From positions 1,116,001 through 1,180,000 of the forward strand of contig JARKIF010000016.1 in assembly GCA_029378245.1 (NCBI GenBank): 64,000 nucleotides of DNA, given 5' to 3'. The notes below the pieces were generated by a model. It ran no database searches, was not told the origin of the DNA, and saw nothing but the letters and a program-made list of their open reading frames with translations. This DNA is from Roridomyces roridus (taxonomy: Eukaryota > Basidiomycota > Agaricomycetes > Agaricales > Mycenaceae). Below, one piece after another: positions 1 to 10,450 of the stretch (position 1 is its first letter; each line of letters begins with the position of its first letter). Position numbers and translations under genes: made by a program.

Positions 1-1
1 T

Positions 2-166
2 AGGCTGCGGAGGACACTGGGCGAAGGCGTGCCTCTCGACCTCGTGTTCCGTGAGGAGGAACAGGTGCAGGACAGGGAGAGGTACGGCACGCCTGTGCCG
101 ACCTACCCTCATGGAGCGCCTCCCCAGGCGCGTCGCCAGAAGAGGGTTCCGGTGCCTTTTGCATGA
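2..166 (+). CDS. 3' end of an unrecognised gene (partial)
   Basis: The window opens inside a reading frame that runs from base 2 to a TGA at 164-166 and encodes about 54 residues. The peptide is charged and proline-rich, with pieces such as LRRTLGEGVPLDLVFR and DRERYGTPVPTY, and ends in RVPVPFA. Its even codon use and lack of stops in an otherwise stop-rich area suggest a real C-terminus. It is convergent with the CsbD-like gene that follows on the other strand. I do not recognise the family, and the rest of the gene lies outside the window, so no function is given. Confidence 0.4.
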   Translation, partial: RLRRTLGEGVPLDLVFREEEQVQDRERYGTPVPTYPHGAPPQARRQKRVPVPFA

Positions 167-666
167 TGCATGCTTTCGAATGACCATGACTCTTGATACA
201 CGCCTCTTTCCATCTTTCGCTCCTTTTGTATCACTCACTCGCTCGCTTCACAAAACGATGCCACGACCCTCATCCCATACCCTACTATCTCTGCATTGTA
301 TTCGTTCCGCCTTTTCCTCATTTGCTGTACAACTTCTCTCGAGTAGCAGTGCTTCTCCTCTAGTGTATCTATCTTGTACTTTGTGTAGACACGGTCGAAT
401 GACAGATGTATTTGCTTGCTTTCTGCAGGAGATGGAGCACTCGCACGAAACAGTTGTCGAGCTTGCATCGTGGTGGAAGAGGAAATGGCCTTGCTACTTA
501 TTCGACGCATTACAGAAGCGAACCTGGAAGCAAGCCTCGTCGTTCTCAAGAATTCATTGGAAAGAACACACTTGGTGGATTGCAGAATTTGTACATTTGA
601 CTTTGCTTCTACTACATACAGAGACTCAGAAAAGGACGAGACCATACGAGGCGCGCAGCGCGTAGA
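167..666. other. intergenic region between convergent genes
   Basis: This 500-base stretch lies between the stop of the partial gene and the stop of the CsbD-like gene, so it should contain two facing 3' UTRs. Overlapping reading frames exist on both strands but show no domain or splice logic. No repeat or RNA gene is seen. Confidence 0.5.
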
Positions 667-1274
667 CTACTTGTTGAGCTCCGTCTTGGCCTTGCCGGCG
701 GTCTCCTGCGCGTTGCCTGTGAGAATTGAGTTAGCGTGTGCGTAGATGGAATGCGGAAGGAGGGAGGAGGAGGAGGGAGAGGGGGACGCGATGGGAGAAG
801 GGACGCGATGGGAGGAGGGTAGAGGAAGAAGAAAGAAGAAAGACACGTACCCGAAGCCTGCTGCGACTTGTCGCCCGTAACAGCGCCAACGACAGAGTCG
901 AATTTGCCTTGGACGCGGTCGGCCGCGCCCTCTGCGTACCCCTTGGCCTTGGCGGCTTTGATCTCGCCCTCGCCCTGTGGAGGATGGTTAGCCATGTTCG
1001 TCCACGAGGTAAAGGAGAGGGAAGAGAAGAAAGAAAGAGACACTCACTTTGGCGTGCTCCTCTTTCCCGCTGGTTTGCCACGACGTCGCGCCGGTCGCGT
1101 TGCCAATCTGAAGGAAGAGATGAGAAGATGGAGAGACGCGGCGAGAAGGGAGACATACGGCTTCGACGACGTTGCCCTTGACGCTGTGGTACTGGCCGGA
1201 GGTCTGGCTAGAGGAGACGTGAGTATGCGTGTGGAAGGGCGAGGAGACGCGTCGTCGTACTTGGGTTCGGACAT
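667..1274 (-). CDS. CsbD-like stress-response protein
   Basis: Five exons join cleanly on the minus strand: 1261-1274, 1159-1207, 1048-1107, 851-974 and 667-716, giving 297 nt and 98 residues. The product starts [16 protein letters not shown], contains [20 protein letters not shown], then [20 protein letters not shown], and ends AKTELNK. This is the fungal CsbD-like pattern, a small hydrophilic protein of the general stress response. Fungal members are often labelled mismatched base pair and cruciform DNA recognition protein. All introns are 51-134 bp with GT..AG ends. The first exon is only 14 nt and the start codon is at 1272-1274. The length is normal for the family and nothing is broken. 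A TATA box lies about 100 nt upstream. The molecular activity of CsbD proteins is poorly known; the assignment is by sequence pattern. Confidence 0.88.
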
Positions 1275-1369
1275 GGTTATGAGAGGTTGGTTTGGGTGTA
1301 TGAGGATGAGGAGATGGTGGTGGGAGGGAAGAAAGAGGCGAATGGAGGACGCGTCGAATTTGGGCTGGA

Positions 1370-1376
1370 TTTTATA
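1370..1376 (-). promoter_or_regulatory. TATA box of the CsbD-like gene
   Basis: On the minus strand the sequence reads CTATAAAATCC about 95 nt before the start codon at 1274. Position and sequence fit a TATA box with a 5' UTR of roughly 60 nt. Confidence 0.5.
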
Positions 1377-2059
1377 GGCTGCTCTGGGCGATGACACATT
1401 TATTAAATTTTGGCTTTTTGGGTGACAGCCAACAGCGGATGTGAGTAATGTCGGGAAGCGAGGAAAGGGGTTCTTTGGGCTAGAAGATCATCGACGAAAC
1501 GCCTGCCCCGCGCCTCGACCAGCGTGTTTCTTGATATCTCCACGAGGGACAAGAAATCGCAGGTTCTGAATCGTTTGAATCTTCAACGCGCAGGAGATTC
1601 GGAATGCTCCATGTCCGGGATGAAGTTCGGCCTCCAAAATCTTCATTTCCAGTATTCGAATTGCTTTCAAGCCTTCGGATTGTTCGTATCTGGCTTTGCA
1701 ACCGACGAAAAGCGCCAACTGAGGCCTGAGGACGGTGTGGTGGGCAGTGGTGGGCAGCGTGGCGCCGGCCGGGCAATCAAAAGTGATCCGAATCACTGCC
1801 TCTCTTGCTCTCAACCAAACTCCCAACTGGCTTCCGACAATCGGAGTTCTCTCGCCGTCGGAATTTTCTCTCTCCGTCGGAATTTCTTTCACGCCGTTGG
1901 AATTCTCATTCAACAGCTTTCTTGCCGCGGCTATCACTCATCTTGTGCATGAACAGCTTCCCGTGACGGCCGCAGCGCCCTGCGCAGTGATCCATTTTCG
2001 CTACAAGCCAGCGACCGACTGCGCCTCTCGTACACTGATCACAATTGTTTGCCTCAAAG
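1377..2059. other. divergent intergenic region
   Basis: This stretch lies between the divergent CsbD-like and FAD-oxidase genes and should hold both promoters. It contains a short three-fold imperfect repeat of CCGTCGGAATTT at about 1853-1905 and a small GGTGGGCAGT repeat near 1735-1760. Reading frames of 98-149 codons on both strands show no recognisable domain and I do not call them genes. Confidence 0.45.
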
Positions 2060-2066
2060 TATAAAA
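2060..2066 (+). promoter_or_regulatory. TATA box of the FAD oxidase gene
   Basis: The sequence AGTATAAAATG lies 33 nt before the chosen start codon at 2099. If it is used, transcription would begin almost at the ATG and the 5' UTR would be very short. Confidence 0.4.
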
Positions 2067-2098
2067 TGTCGCCAATAATCCAAGACTCGTACATCAGC

Positions 2099-4163
2099 AT
2101 GAAGTGGACCTCTTTCACCATCGTCTTGCTCTACGCTCTTCTGGGACACTCCCTGGACTTGAACCCCACGAAATTATGCCGAAATATCCCTGGCAGCCAA
2201 GGCTACCCCGACGCAGCGGCGTGGAGCGAGTTGAACGCGACGGTAGCTGGGCGTCTGGTCAATGTCGTGCCTTCAGCGAAATTCTGTAATGGAACGTGCT
2301 CGGACGCGCAGTGGACGAGCGCTCTATTCAGGAACACGATTCCTGGGGCTATGGATCAAGTGGGCGCTTTTGTTTCCAGGAGGTCGAAGGCTGACAAGTG
2401 TATAGCCGAATTGGGAGCAGGGATATGATTTAACCCCTCCCTCTCTATGTCTGCGCAACTCCAGCAATACGTGTGGACAAGGCGATGTCCCCCTCTTTTC
2501 CGTGGAAGCGGAAACGGTCGAAGACGTCCAGGTCGGCCTAGCATTTCTTCCATTGATTCATCCATCCTCACTCACACTGCAGGCCGCCGTAAAATTCGCC
2601 AGCAAGTACAATCTCCGCTTGGTCGTCAAATCCTCTGGCCACGACTACCTCGGCCGCTCCACAGCTCCAAACTCCCTCCTCATTCGTACGACTCATCTCA
2701 GGAACGTGACTTTCACCGACAACTTTTTCGTTGGGGGCAAGAATCTGGGGTCGGCTGTTACGGCGGGCAGTGGGGTTCCAGCGCAAACTGTCTATCAGGA
2801 AGCAGAATCGCAGGGCAAGATCGCGGTTCTTGGGACTGCGGCTACGGTGTGCTTGGCAGGCGGGTATCTCCAAGGCGGGGGTCACTCTGCTTTATCGCCT
2901 TTGTTTGGGTTGGCTGTGGACAATGCGCTCGGTATGTGGATATTCTTCACATCTGTCGGGCTGGAAATTGATCGAGACAGAATTCCACGTCGTCGTTGCA
3001 AGTGGGGAACTTCTGCAAGTTAACAGCGAGTCCCATCCGGATCGTAAGTCATCAGCCTATTTTCTCTTTCTCACCTTATCTCCTCTACTAGTTTTCTACG
3101 CCCTGCGAGGAGGAGGCCCCGGCAGTTGGGGCGTCGTCATCTCAGCCACCGTCAAAATGCGCCCCACCTTCAACGCCACACGCATCATCCCCGTCTTCGT
3201 CGCAGCAAACAATACCGCCGCCGCAGCCCTCGCCACCGTCCATGCGGAACACATATTCGACTTTGATTCCGTGCACGCAGGGCAGTACTTTTACCTCCTC
3301 AAAAACTCGACAGACCCCAATGCACCGACGCTCTTTGAATTCATCACCTACTTCCCGAATAATACTACACCGGAGCAAGGCCAGGCGCTGCTCGCCCCGT
3401 TCTTGAACGCTTCGCTGGCGATCCCTGGCGTGGAGCTTGTCTCGATGCAGCAGACGTACGCCGATATCAACAGTATATTGTTCTCGCCAGATGATGCTGT
3501 CGGTGACAACGAGGTGCTGGGTTCGAGGTTGATCCCAGAGGCGGCGTACCACGATCCGACGAAAGTGGGAGAGGTGTATAAGGAGTTGTTGGATACAGGG
3601 AGTTTACTGTGAGTCGTTCTTTATTTAAACTGCTGCATACAGCTAATCTATGGACATATTAGGATTTTGGGGCACCTCGTTGCGGGCGGTTCGTTGCCTT
3701 TTATCAACACCCACCTTTTATTGACTAGTTTCCAGGTCAAGTCGCCAAGAACGCGGATATCTCGTCCGCTGTTAACCCTGCATGGCGTTCGGCCAAGACT
3801 CACGTCAGTCTTACCTTCGTCTTGTCTTTCAACTGCGAGATATTGATTAATTCCTCCTCTCAGCTGATCCTCGTAAACCAATGGCCCGACTCTACGCCTC
3901 TCTCCGAAATCTCAACCATCCGCAACCAATTCCAATCTCAACAACTCCCCATCCTCGAGAAAATGTCTGGACCTGATGCGGGCTCATACTCGAACGAGGC
4001 GGATGTACTTGAGCCGCACTTCCAGACAACATTCTTTGGGCCGGCGCCGAATTACGCCAAGTTGAGCGCGATTAAGAGTAGGTATGATCCGGGGGATTTG
4101 TTCATTGTTGGTGCGGGGGTGGGGAGTGAGCGGTGGGATGAGTGGGGGTTGTGTCGGAAGTGA
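2099..4163 (+). CDS. secreted berberine-bridge-like FAD-linked oxidase
   Basis: Eight exons join in frame: 2099-2397, 2465-2531, 2583-2931, 2981-3043, 3092-3608, 3663-3688, 3736-3803 and 3864-4163. This gives 1689 nt and 562 residues. The N-terminus (MKWTSFTIVLLYALLGHS) is a signal peptide. Next come VVKSSGHDYLGRSTAPNS, whose His is the expected 8-alpha-histidyl FAD attachment site, then LAGGYLQGGGHSALSP, LRGGGPGSWGV, and the C-terminal signature RYDPGDLFIV with WDEWGLCR. These define the FAD_binding_4 plus BBE domain order. The Cys used for the second flavin bond in plant berberine bridge enzyme is not at its usual place; a Cys sits three residues nearer the glycine loop, so single covalent attachment is likely. 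The substrate is unknown; fungal members oxidise sugars, alkaloids or other secondary metabolites. A 299-nt exon 1 and a 26-nt exon 6 are unusual but keep the frame. The exon 1 donor (AA|GTGTAT) is the least certain junction. Confidence 0.85.
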
Positions 4164-4668
4164 TACAGGCTTAGTTTCCAGGCCGTCACTACACTGTAGA
4201 GCGATGGCACTTGTCAGTATTTCAGCATCTCATCTTGAAGTCCTGTCGTCTAGGGTTGCGACTCAAGTGGGATCATTCGTTGGCGATACCTGGCGGTTCT
4301 GACCTGCAATAGACAACATCCTGTTGATAGTAGTACAGTACCCTATTCGGGGGTTTGACTTGTGAATGGTTCAAGTATGGTCGACTCACAGGATTGCGAT
4401 GTTCAATGTTCACACCGTCTTATGTCTCACCGGGAGTGTGAATGAATGCGAAAGAAAATACTGATATAGATGGTACATGTAGACTGCAAGTAGGTACATA
4501 GTTAAACCCCAGATGCAAAAGCACAAAACTGGACTGGGCTTGACGCAACCCCATTGAGGAACTTTCTGGTGGAGATATTATCTAAGGAGCACTAGCGCTA
4601 GCAATTCAGTGTACGCACTCAAATTGTTTCAAATTTTTGGGGGCATCCAGTGTGGCTTATGAGGGCCC
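4164..4668. other. intergenic region
   Basis: This is the 3' flank of the FAD oxidase and the 3' flank of NACHT-ankyrin copy A. From about 4620 the sequence (GGGGCATCCAGTGTGGCTTA and onward) is shared with 56645-56700 downstream of copy B and marks the edge of the duplicated segment. No gene is seen. Confidence 0.5.
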
Positions 4669-7600
4669 CTAGCTAGAGGGGAGCCCGGTTTCCTTGAACG
4701 GAGTGCAGCCATCCCTTCCAGCAATATTGAGAAATGCCCCATGTTCAACAAGCAGCTCTGCTATGTCAAAGTGGCTAGACTCAGAGGCAAGGTGCAACGG
4801 AGTCCAGCCATCCTCCTTAGCAACATTGACTGATGCCCCATGTTCAACAAGCAGCTTTGCATTGTCAAGGTGGCCATACTTGGAGGCAAGGTGCAGCGGA
4901 GTCCAGTGATCCTTCCCCGCAGCATCAACCAATGCCCCATGTTCAACAAGCAGCTTTGCATTGTCAAGGTGGCCATACTCAGAGGCAAGGTGCAGCGGAG
5001 TCCAGTCAACCTTCTCTGTAGCATCAACCGATGCCCCATGTTCAACAAGCAGCTTTGCAATGTTAAGGTGGCCGTTTAAGGTGGCAAGGTGCAACGGAGT
5101 CCAGCCATCCTCCTTAGCAACATTGACTGATGCCCCATGTTCAACAAGCAGCTTTGCAATTCCAAGGTAGTTATTCCGGCTTGCAAGGTGTAAAGGAGTC
5201 CACCCATTCTTCTCTGCGGTGTCCACTGATGCCCCATGTTCAACAAGCAGCTTTGCAATGTCAAGGTGGCTGTTTGAGGAGGCAAGGTGCAGCGGAGTCC
5301 AGCCAAGCTTCTCTGTAGCATCAACCAATGCCCCATGTTCAACAAGCAGCTTTGCATTGTCAAGGTGGCCATACTTGGAGGCAAGATGCAGTGGAGTCCA
5401 GTGATCCTTCCCTGCAGCATCAACCGGTGCCCCATGTTCAACAAGTAGCTTTGCATTGTCAAGATGGCCATACTCAGAGGCAAGGTGCAGCGGAGTCCAG
5501 TCAACCTTCTCTGTAGCATCAACCGATGCCCCATGTTCAACAAGCAGCTTTGCAATGTTAAGGTGGCTGTTTAAGGTGGCAAGGTGCAACGGAGTCCAGC
5601 CATCCTCCTTAGCAACATTGACTGATGCCCCATGTTCAACAAGCAGCTTTGCAATTCCAAGGTAGTTATTGAGTCCACCCATTCTTCTCTGCGGTGTCCA
5701 CTGATGCCCCATGTTCAACAAGCAGCTTTGCAATGTCAAGGTGGCTGTTTGAGGAGGCAAGGTGCAGTGGAGTCCAGTGATCCTTCCCTGCAGCATCAAC
5801 TGATGCCCCATGTTCAACAAGTAGCTTTGCATTGTCAAGATGGCCATACTCAGAGGCAAGGTGCAGCGGAGTCCAGTCAACCTTCTCTGTAGCATCAACC
5901 GATGCCCCATGCTCAACAAGCAGCTTTGCAATGCCAAGGTGGCGATGCCGGGACACAAGGTGCAGCGGAGTCCAGCCATCCTTCTTAGCAACATTGACTG
6001 ATGCCCCAATTGTCAAGGTGGCCATACTTGGAGGCAAGGTGCAGCGGAGTCCAGTGATCCTTCCCTGCAGCATCAACCAATGCCCCATGTTCAACAAGCA
6101 GCTTTGCATTGTCAAGGTGGCCATACTCAGAGGCAAGGTGCAGCGGAGTCCAGTCAACCTTCTCTGTAACATCAACCGATGCCCCATGTTCAACAAGCAG
6201 CTTTGCATTGTCAAGATGGCCATACCTGGAGGCAAGGTGCAATGGAGTCCAGCCATATTTCTCTGTAGCATCAACTGATGCCCCATGTTCAACAAGCAGC
6301 GTTGCAATGTCAAGGTGGCCGTTTGAGGAGGCAAGGTGCAGCGGAGTCCAGCCAAGCTTCTCTGTAGCATCAACCAATGCCCCATGTTCAACAAGCAGCT
6401 TTGCAATGTCAAGGTGGCTGTTTGAGGAGGCAAGGTGCAGCGGAGTCCAGCCAAGCTTCTCTGTAGCATCAACCAATGCCCCATGTTCAACAAGCAGCTT
6501 TGCATTGTCAAGGTGGCCATACTTGGAGGCAAGATGCAGTGGAGTCCAGTGATCCTTCCCTGCAGCATCAACCGGTGCCCCATGTTCAACAAGTAGCTTT
6601 GCATTGTCAAGATGGCCATACTCAGAGGCAAGGTGCAGCGGAGTCCAGTCAACCTTCTCTGTAGCATCAACCGATGCCCCATGTTCAACAAGCAGCTTTG
6701 CAATGTTAAGGTGGCTGTTTAAGGTGGCAAGGTGCAACGGAGTCCAGCCATCCTCCTTAGCAACATTGACTGATGCCCCATGTTCAACAAGCAGCTTTGC
6801 AATTCCAAGGTAGTTATTCCGGCTTGCAAGGTGTAAAGGAGTCCACCCATTCTTCTCTGCGGTGTCCACTGATGCCCCATGTTCAACAAGCAGCTTTGCA
6901 ATGTCAAGGTGGCTGTTTGAGGAGGCAAGGTGCAGCGAAGTGCAGCCAAGCTTCTCTGTAGCATCAACCAATGCCCCATGTTCAACAAGTAGCTTTGCAT
7001 TGTCAAGATGGCCATACTCAGAGGCAAGGTGCAGCGGAGTCCAGTCAACCTTCTCTGTAGCATCAACCGATGCCCCATGTTCAACAAGCAGCTTTGCAAT
7101 GTTAAGGTGGCCGTTTGAGGAGGCAAGGTGCAATGGAGTCCAGCCATCCTCCTTAGCAACATTGACTGATGCCCCATGTTCAACAAGCAGCTTTGCATTG
7201 TCAAGGTGGCCATACTTGGAGACAAGATGCAGTGGAGTCCAGTGATCCTTCCCTGCAGCATCAACTGATGCCCCATGTTCAACAAGTAGCTTTGCATTGT
7301 CAAGATGGCTATACCTGGAGGCAAGGTGCAATGGAGTCCAGCCATATTTCTCTGTAGCATCAACTGATGCCCCATGTTCAACAAGCAGCGTTGCAATGTC
7401 AAGGTGGCTGTTTGAGGAGGCAAGGTGCAGCGGAGTCCAGTCAACCGTCTCTGTAGCATCAACCGATGCCCCATGTTCAACAAGCAGCTTTGCAATGCCA
7501 AGGTGGCGATGCCGGGACACAAGGTGCAGCGGAGTCCAGCCATCCTTCTTAGCAACATTGACTGATGCCCCATGTTCAACAAGCAGCTTTGCAATGCCAA

Positions 7601-10249
7601 GGTGGCGATACCGGGACACAAGGTGCAGCGCAGTCCAGCCATTCTGATTAGCAACATTGACTGATGCCCCATGTTCAACAAGCAACTTTGCAATGCCAAG
7701 ATGGCTATACCGGGATGCAAGGTGCCATGGAGTCCAACCATCCTCCTTAGCAACATTGACTGATGTCCCATGTTCAACAAGCAGCTTTGCAATGCCCAGG
7801 TGGCAATACCGGGACACAAGGTGCAGCGGAGTCCAGCCATCATCCTCAGCAACATTGACTGATGCCCCATGTTCAACAAGCAGCTTTGCAATTCCAAGGT
7901 AGTTATTCCGGCTTGCAAGGTGTAAAGGCGTCCACCCATTCTTCTCTGCGGTGTCCACTGATGCCCCATGTTCAATGAGTAGGTTTGCAACATCAATGCA
8001 GCCATTCCTGCATGCACAGTGCAATGGAGTCTGGTCATCTTTGTCAGCAACATTGACTGATGCCCTATGTTCAATGAGCAGCTTTGCAACATCAAGGCAG
8101 CCATTCTCAGAGGCAAGGTGTAAAGGAGTCTGGCCATCTCTGTCAGCAGCATCAATTGGTGCCCCATGTTCAATGAGCAGCTTTGCAATGCTGAGGTAGC
8201 CATATTCAGAGGCAAGGTGCAATGGAGTCTGGCCATCCCTGGCAATGACCTCAACCAGCACCTTTCTATCAACAAGCAAAGCCAACACGCCTCTTTGAAA
8301 CCCCATTTCTGTGCACATACATATTGGCGGTACAGTGCGGTCATTCCATCTCCATCTCCACCTTCCCTGTAATTTACACAACATAGTGTATTGGGTACTT
8401 CCATCTTCAAGCAGATGCATTGTTGTTGGCAGTAGCTGCTCTTGGTCTGTTGCATCACAGTACTGCAGGTGATTGAACCAGTGTTGAGCAGCATATGCTG
8501 CAAGTGGGTACTTGACCTTCCTATGCCAAGTCATAAAATGGTCATTTTCTGAAAACACAAGCAGATAACGGATGCAAGTTTGTGTGATGAACTTTTGTGA
8601 GATACTCTCACTGAGATCAAGAATGGATGCATGCTCCTCATAAAACTCTTGGGAAAGGACATAGTCTCGTACAGAAGAGTGTGCAAAACTGATTAATTCT
8701 TGGCCATCCTTGTCAGTGTTTATCACAATGAGACCATCAAGCATGTTGAAAAGTCTTGAGTTGCCTGACTGTCTTTGAGGGTGATAGACTGATGTTTTGA
8801 GATTGGAAAAATCAAAATTTGCCAGGTCCAAGCGGAAAGCAAGAGCATCTGCAAGCTCCTCTGATGATAGCTCTCTTTCCGAAAACACAAGCCACCGTAG
8901 TATGGCCTGAATGAAGACAGATGGCAGTCTTGGTTCCTCCTTTGCGTGTTTTAGAAAACGGCTGTAGATACTGAACAGATCAGCTGGAAGAACTGCAAGG
9001 ACCTCATCCCATTCATCTTCCCAATGACAATGACCTAGCTCAATAATGAAGCAAGCTGCCATACGGAACCTACTTGCATACTTAGTTTAAGCCAAGGATC
9101 TACATGAATCTGACTTACATTCCATTACTCTGTTTTACAATCTGTTCAGTGACTGCCTTGATATGTTCAACATCATCAGACATTGCCAAAATCTTGCTGT
9201 AGACAAAGGATCTTATGTCCTCATGTAAGATTGATGCATGCAACTGTATCAAGGGTATGCCCTTGAAGCCTTTCTGAAATTCCTGGCGATGTTGACTTGT
9301 GAACAGCAAATGGAGCCCTTTTGTTGAAGAACTGCAAAGTGTTTTCACAAATTCCACAAGAGCTGTCCAATCCTTCTTTTGGCATTCATCCAGTCCATCC
9401 AGAACAATGTATGTCTGTCCAAGTCCTCCAATCAAGCTATCAAGGAGTTCTTGGAGATCTTTAATCTGTGGCTGTATTTTTCCTTTTCCCAATGTTTCAT
9501 GAAATGTTGAAAGAGTCCCGTGTGGAGTGGGTGACATCTCAGAGAGCTGCCAGATAATAGAGCGTAACATAATGGTCAGGCTCTGTCTGTCATTTCTGAA
9601 GTCAAAGAAGAAATAGGAGACTGCTTTGCCGCTCTTGACAAGATTGTCAGTGAGTGTTGAGCTGTCTGATGTCAGTAGAGATTGTGCCTGACATTGGTGA
9701 AGTACCTGAGTACACTTTTCCCAGTTCCAGCTGAAATAGATCAGATATAGTGAGCATTAAAGTAAAGCCAACATACAAATTCCCTGGATCCACAAGCCGC
9801 CAGGTGTGTTGGTCCAACTAATGAGTTGATCATGCTGAAGCAGCCAAGTCCCAGTATCCTTATAGCGGAGCTCTTGCAGCTGATACTGTCTGTCCTGTGT
9901 ATTGGGAGGATTTCCCAACCACTTGTACAAAGCATCATGATGATCAGCTGATCTATACACAGATGAGACCAAGATCTATGCTGAGAGAAAATGTGAATGA
10001 CCCTTGGAGACTACTATCACAGCAATGAGTAATCAACTTTGCAGCAATGTTGTCAAAGAACCTTACAAATTGACAATGGTATTTCCTCCAGCACCACCAG
10101 TACCCCCCTGTTTCATTCCCGGCTCCACCATCACCCCCTGGGCCACCTATAGACACAGATTATGATTCATCAGGATCCCACTCTCTTGGATTTGACACAC
10201 CATAGACATTTACATTCCCACCTCTGAGTCGGTGAGTGCCAGACACCAT
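4669..10249 (-). pseudogene. NACHT-ankyrin protein, copy A (frameshifted)
   Basis: The exon layout matches copy B: 10201-10249, 10067-10146, 9777-9952, 9706-9730, 9119-9661, then one long exon below 9069. The product would have a short Gly-rich start (GGPGGDGGAGNE), a NACHT NTPase with Walker A GTGKSVLSS and Walker B IVLDGLDEC, a helical linker, then about 36 ankyrin repeats of the form DGWTPLHLAS..GHLDIAKLLVEHGASVD. Such NLR-like fungal proteins are thought to act in non-self recognition or cell death control; that is family knowledge, not shown here. Three lesions break it. Exon 2 has six C on the plus strand (near 10112-10117) where copy B has five. A 20-nt deletion lies at about 6009 and another at about 5670, each moving the ankyrin frame. 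The C-terminal part stays open to a TAG at 4669-4671 and ends ETGLPSS. Sequencing or assembly error in a near-identical repeat array is an alternative to true decay. Confidence 0.75.
4690..8260 (-). repeat. ankyrin-coding tandem array of copy A with higher-order units
   Basis: The basic unit is 99 bp and encodes a 33-residue ankyrin repeat; about 36 units are present. Blocks of several units recur almost unchanged, for example the series VNVAKEDGW, VDATEKVDW, VDAAGKDHW, VDATEKLGW, VDTAEKNGW appears around 5600-5090, 6780-6150 and 5330-4800 with small edits. Near-identity at DNA level, including silent sites, points to recent expansion by unequal exchange or gene conversion. The N-terminal repeats (8260-7950) are more diverged than the rest. 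Confidence 0.8.
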
Positions 10250-10450
10250 CAACCTGATCTGCAGTTTGTTATCCAGGGGTACAGGTAAACAGTGCAGCTG
10301 CTCACTGCAAGCAAAGAACTCAGAAAGAGAAAGGTGGTGGTAAGAGTTAAGAAGCCACGAGGATGCCAGCTCGGAGGCACAAATCTGTACAAACTTTCCC
10401 ATGATTGATCTGGAATGATCAGCTTAGCTGTTCACATGAAGTACACATAT

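Noticed and set aside
1480..1952. Overlapping frames of 98-149 codons on both strands
   Set aside because: No domain, no splice partners, and located in a divergent promoter region.
4690..8260. CRISPR-like regular array
   Set aside because: The period is 99 bp without unique spacers, and the units encode ankyrin repeats on the minus strand in a eukaryotic genome.
4669..8503. Long plus- and minus-strand frames reading MQSCLLNMGH.. or MPHVQQAALHCQ.. across the ankyrin array
   Set aside because: They are other-frame readings of the 99-bp repeat. Their openness follows from the repeat and not from selection.
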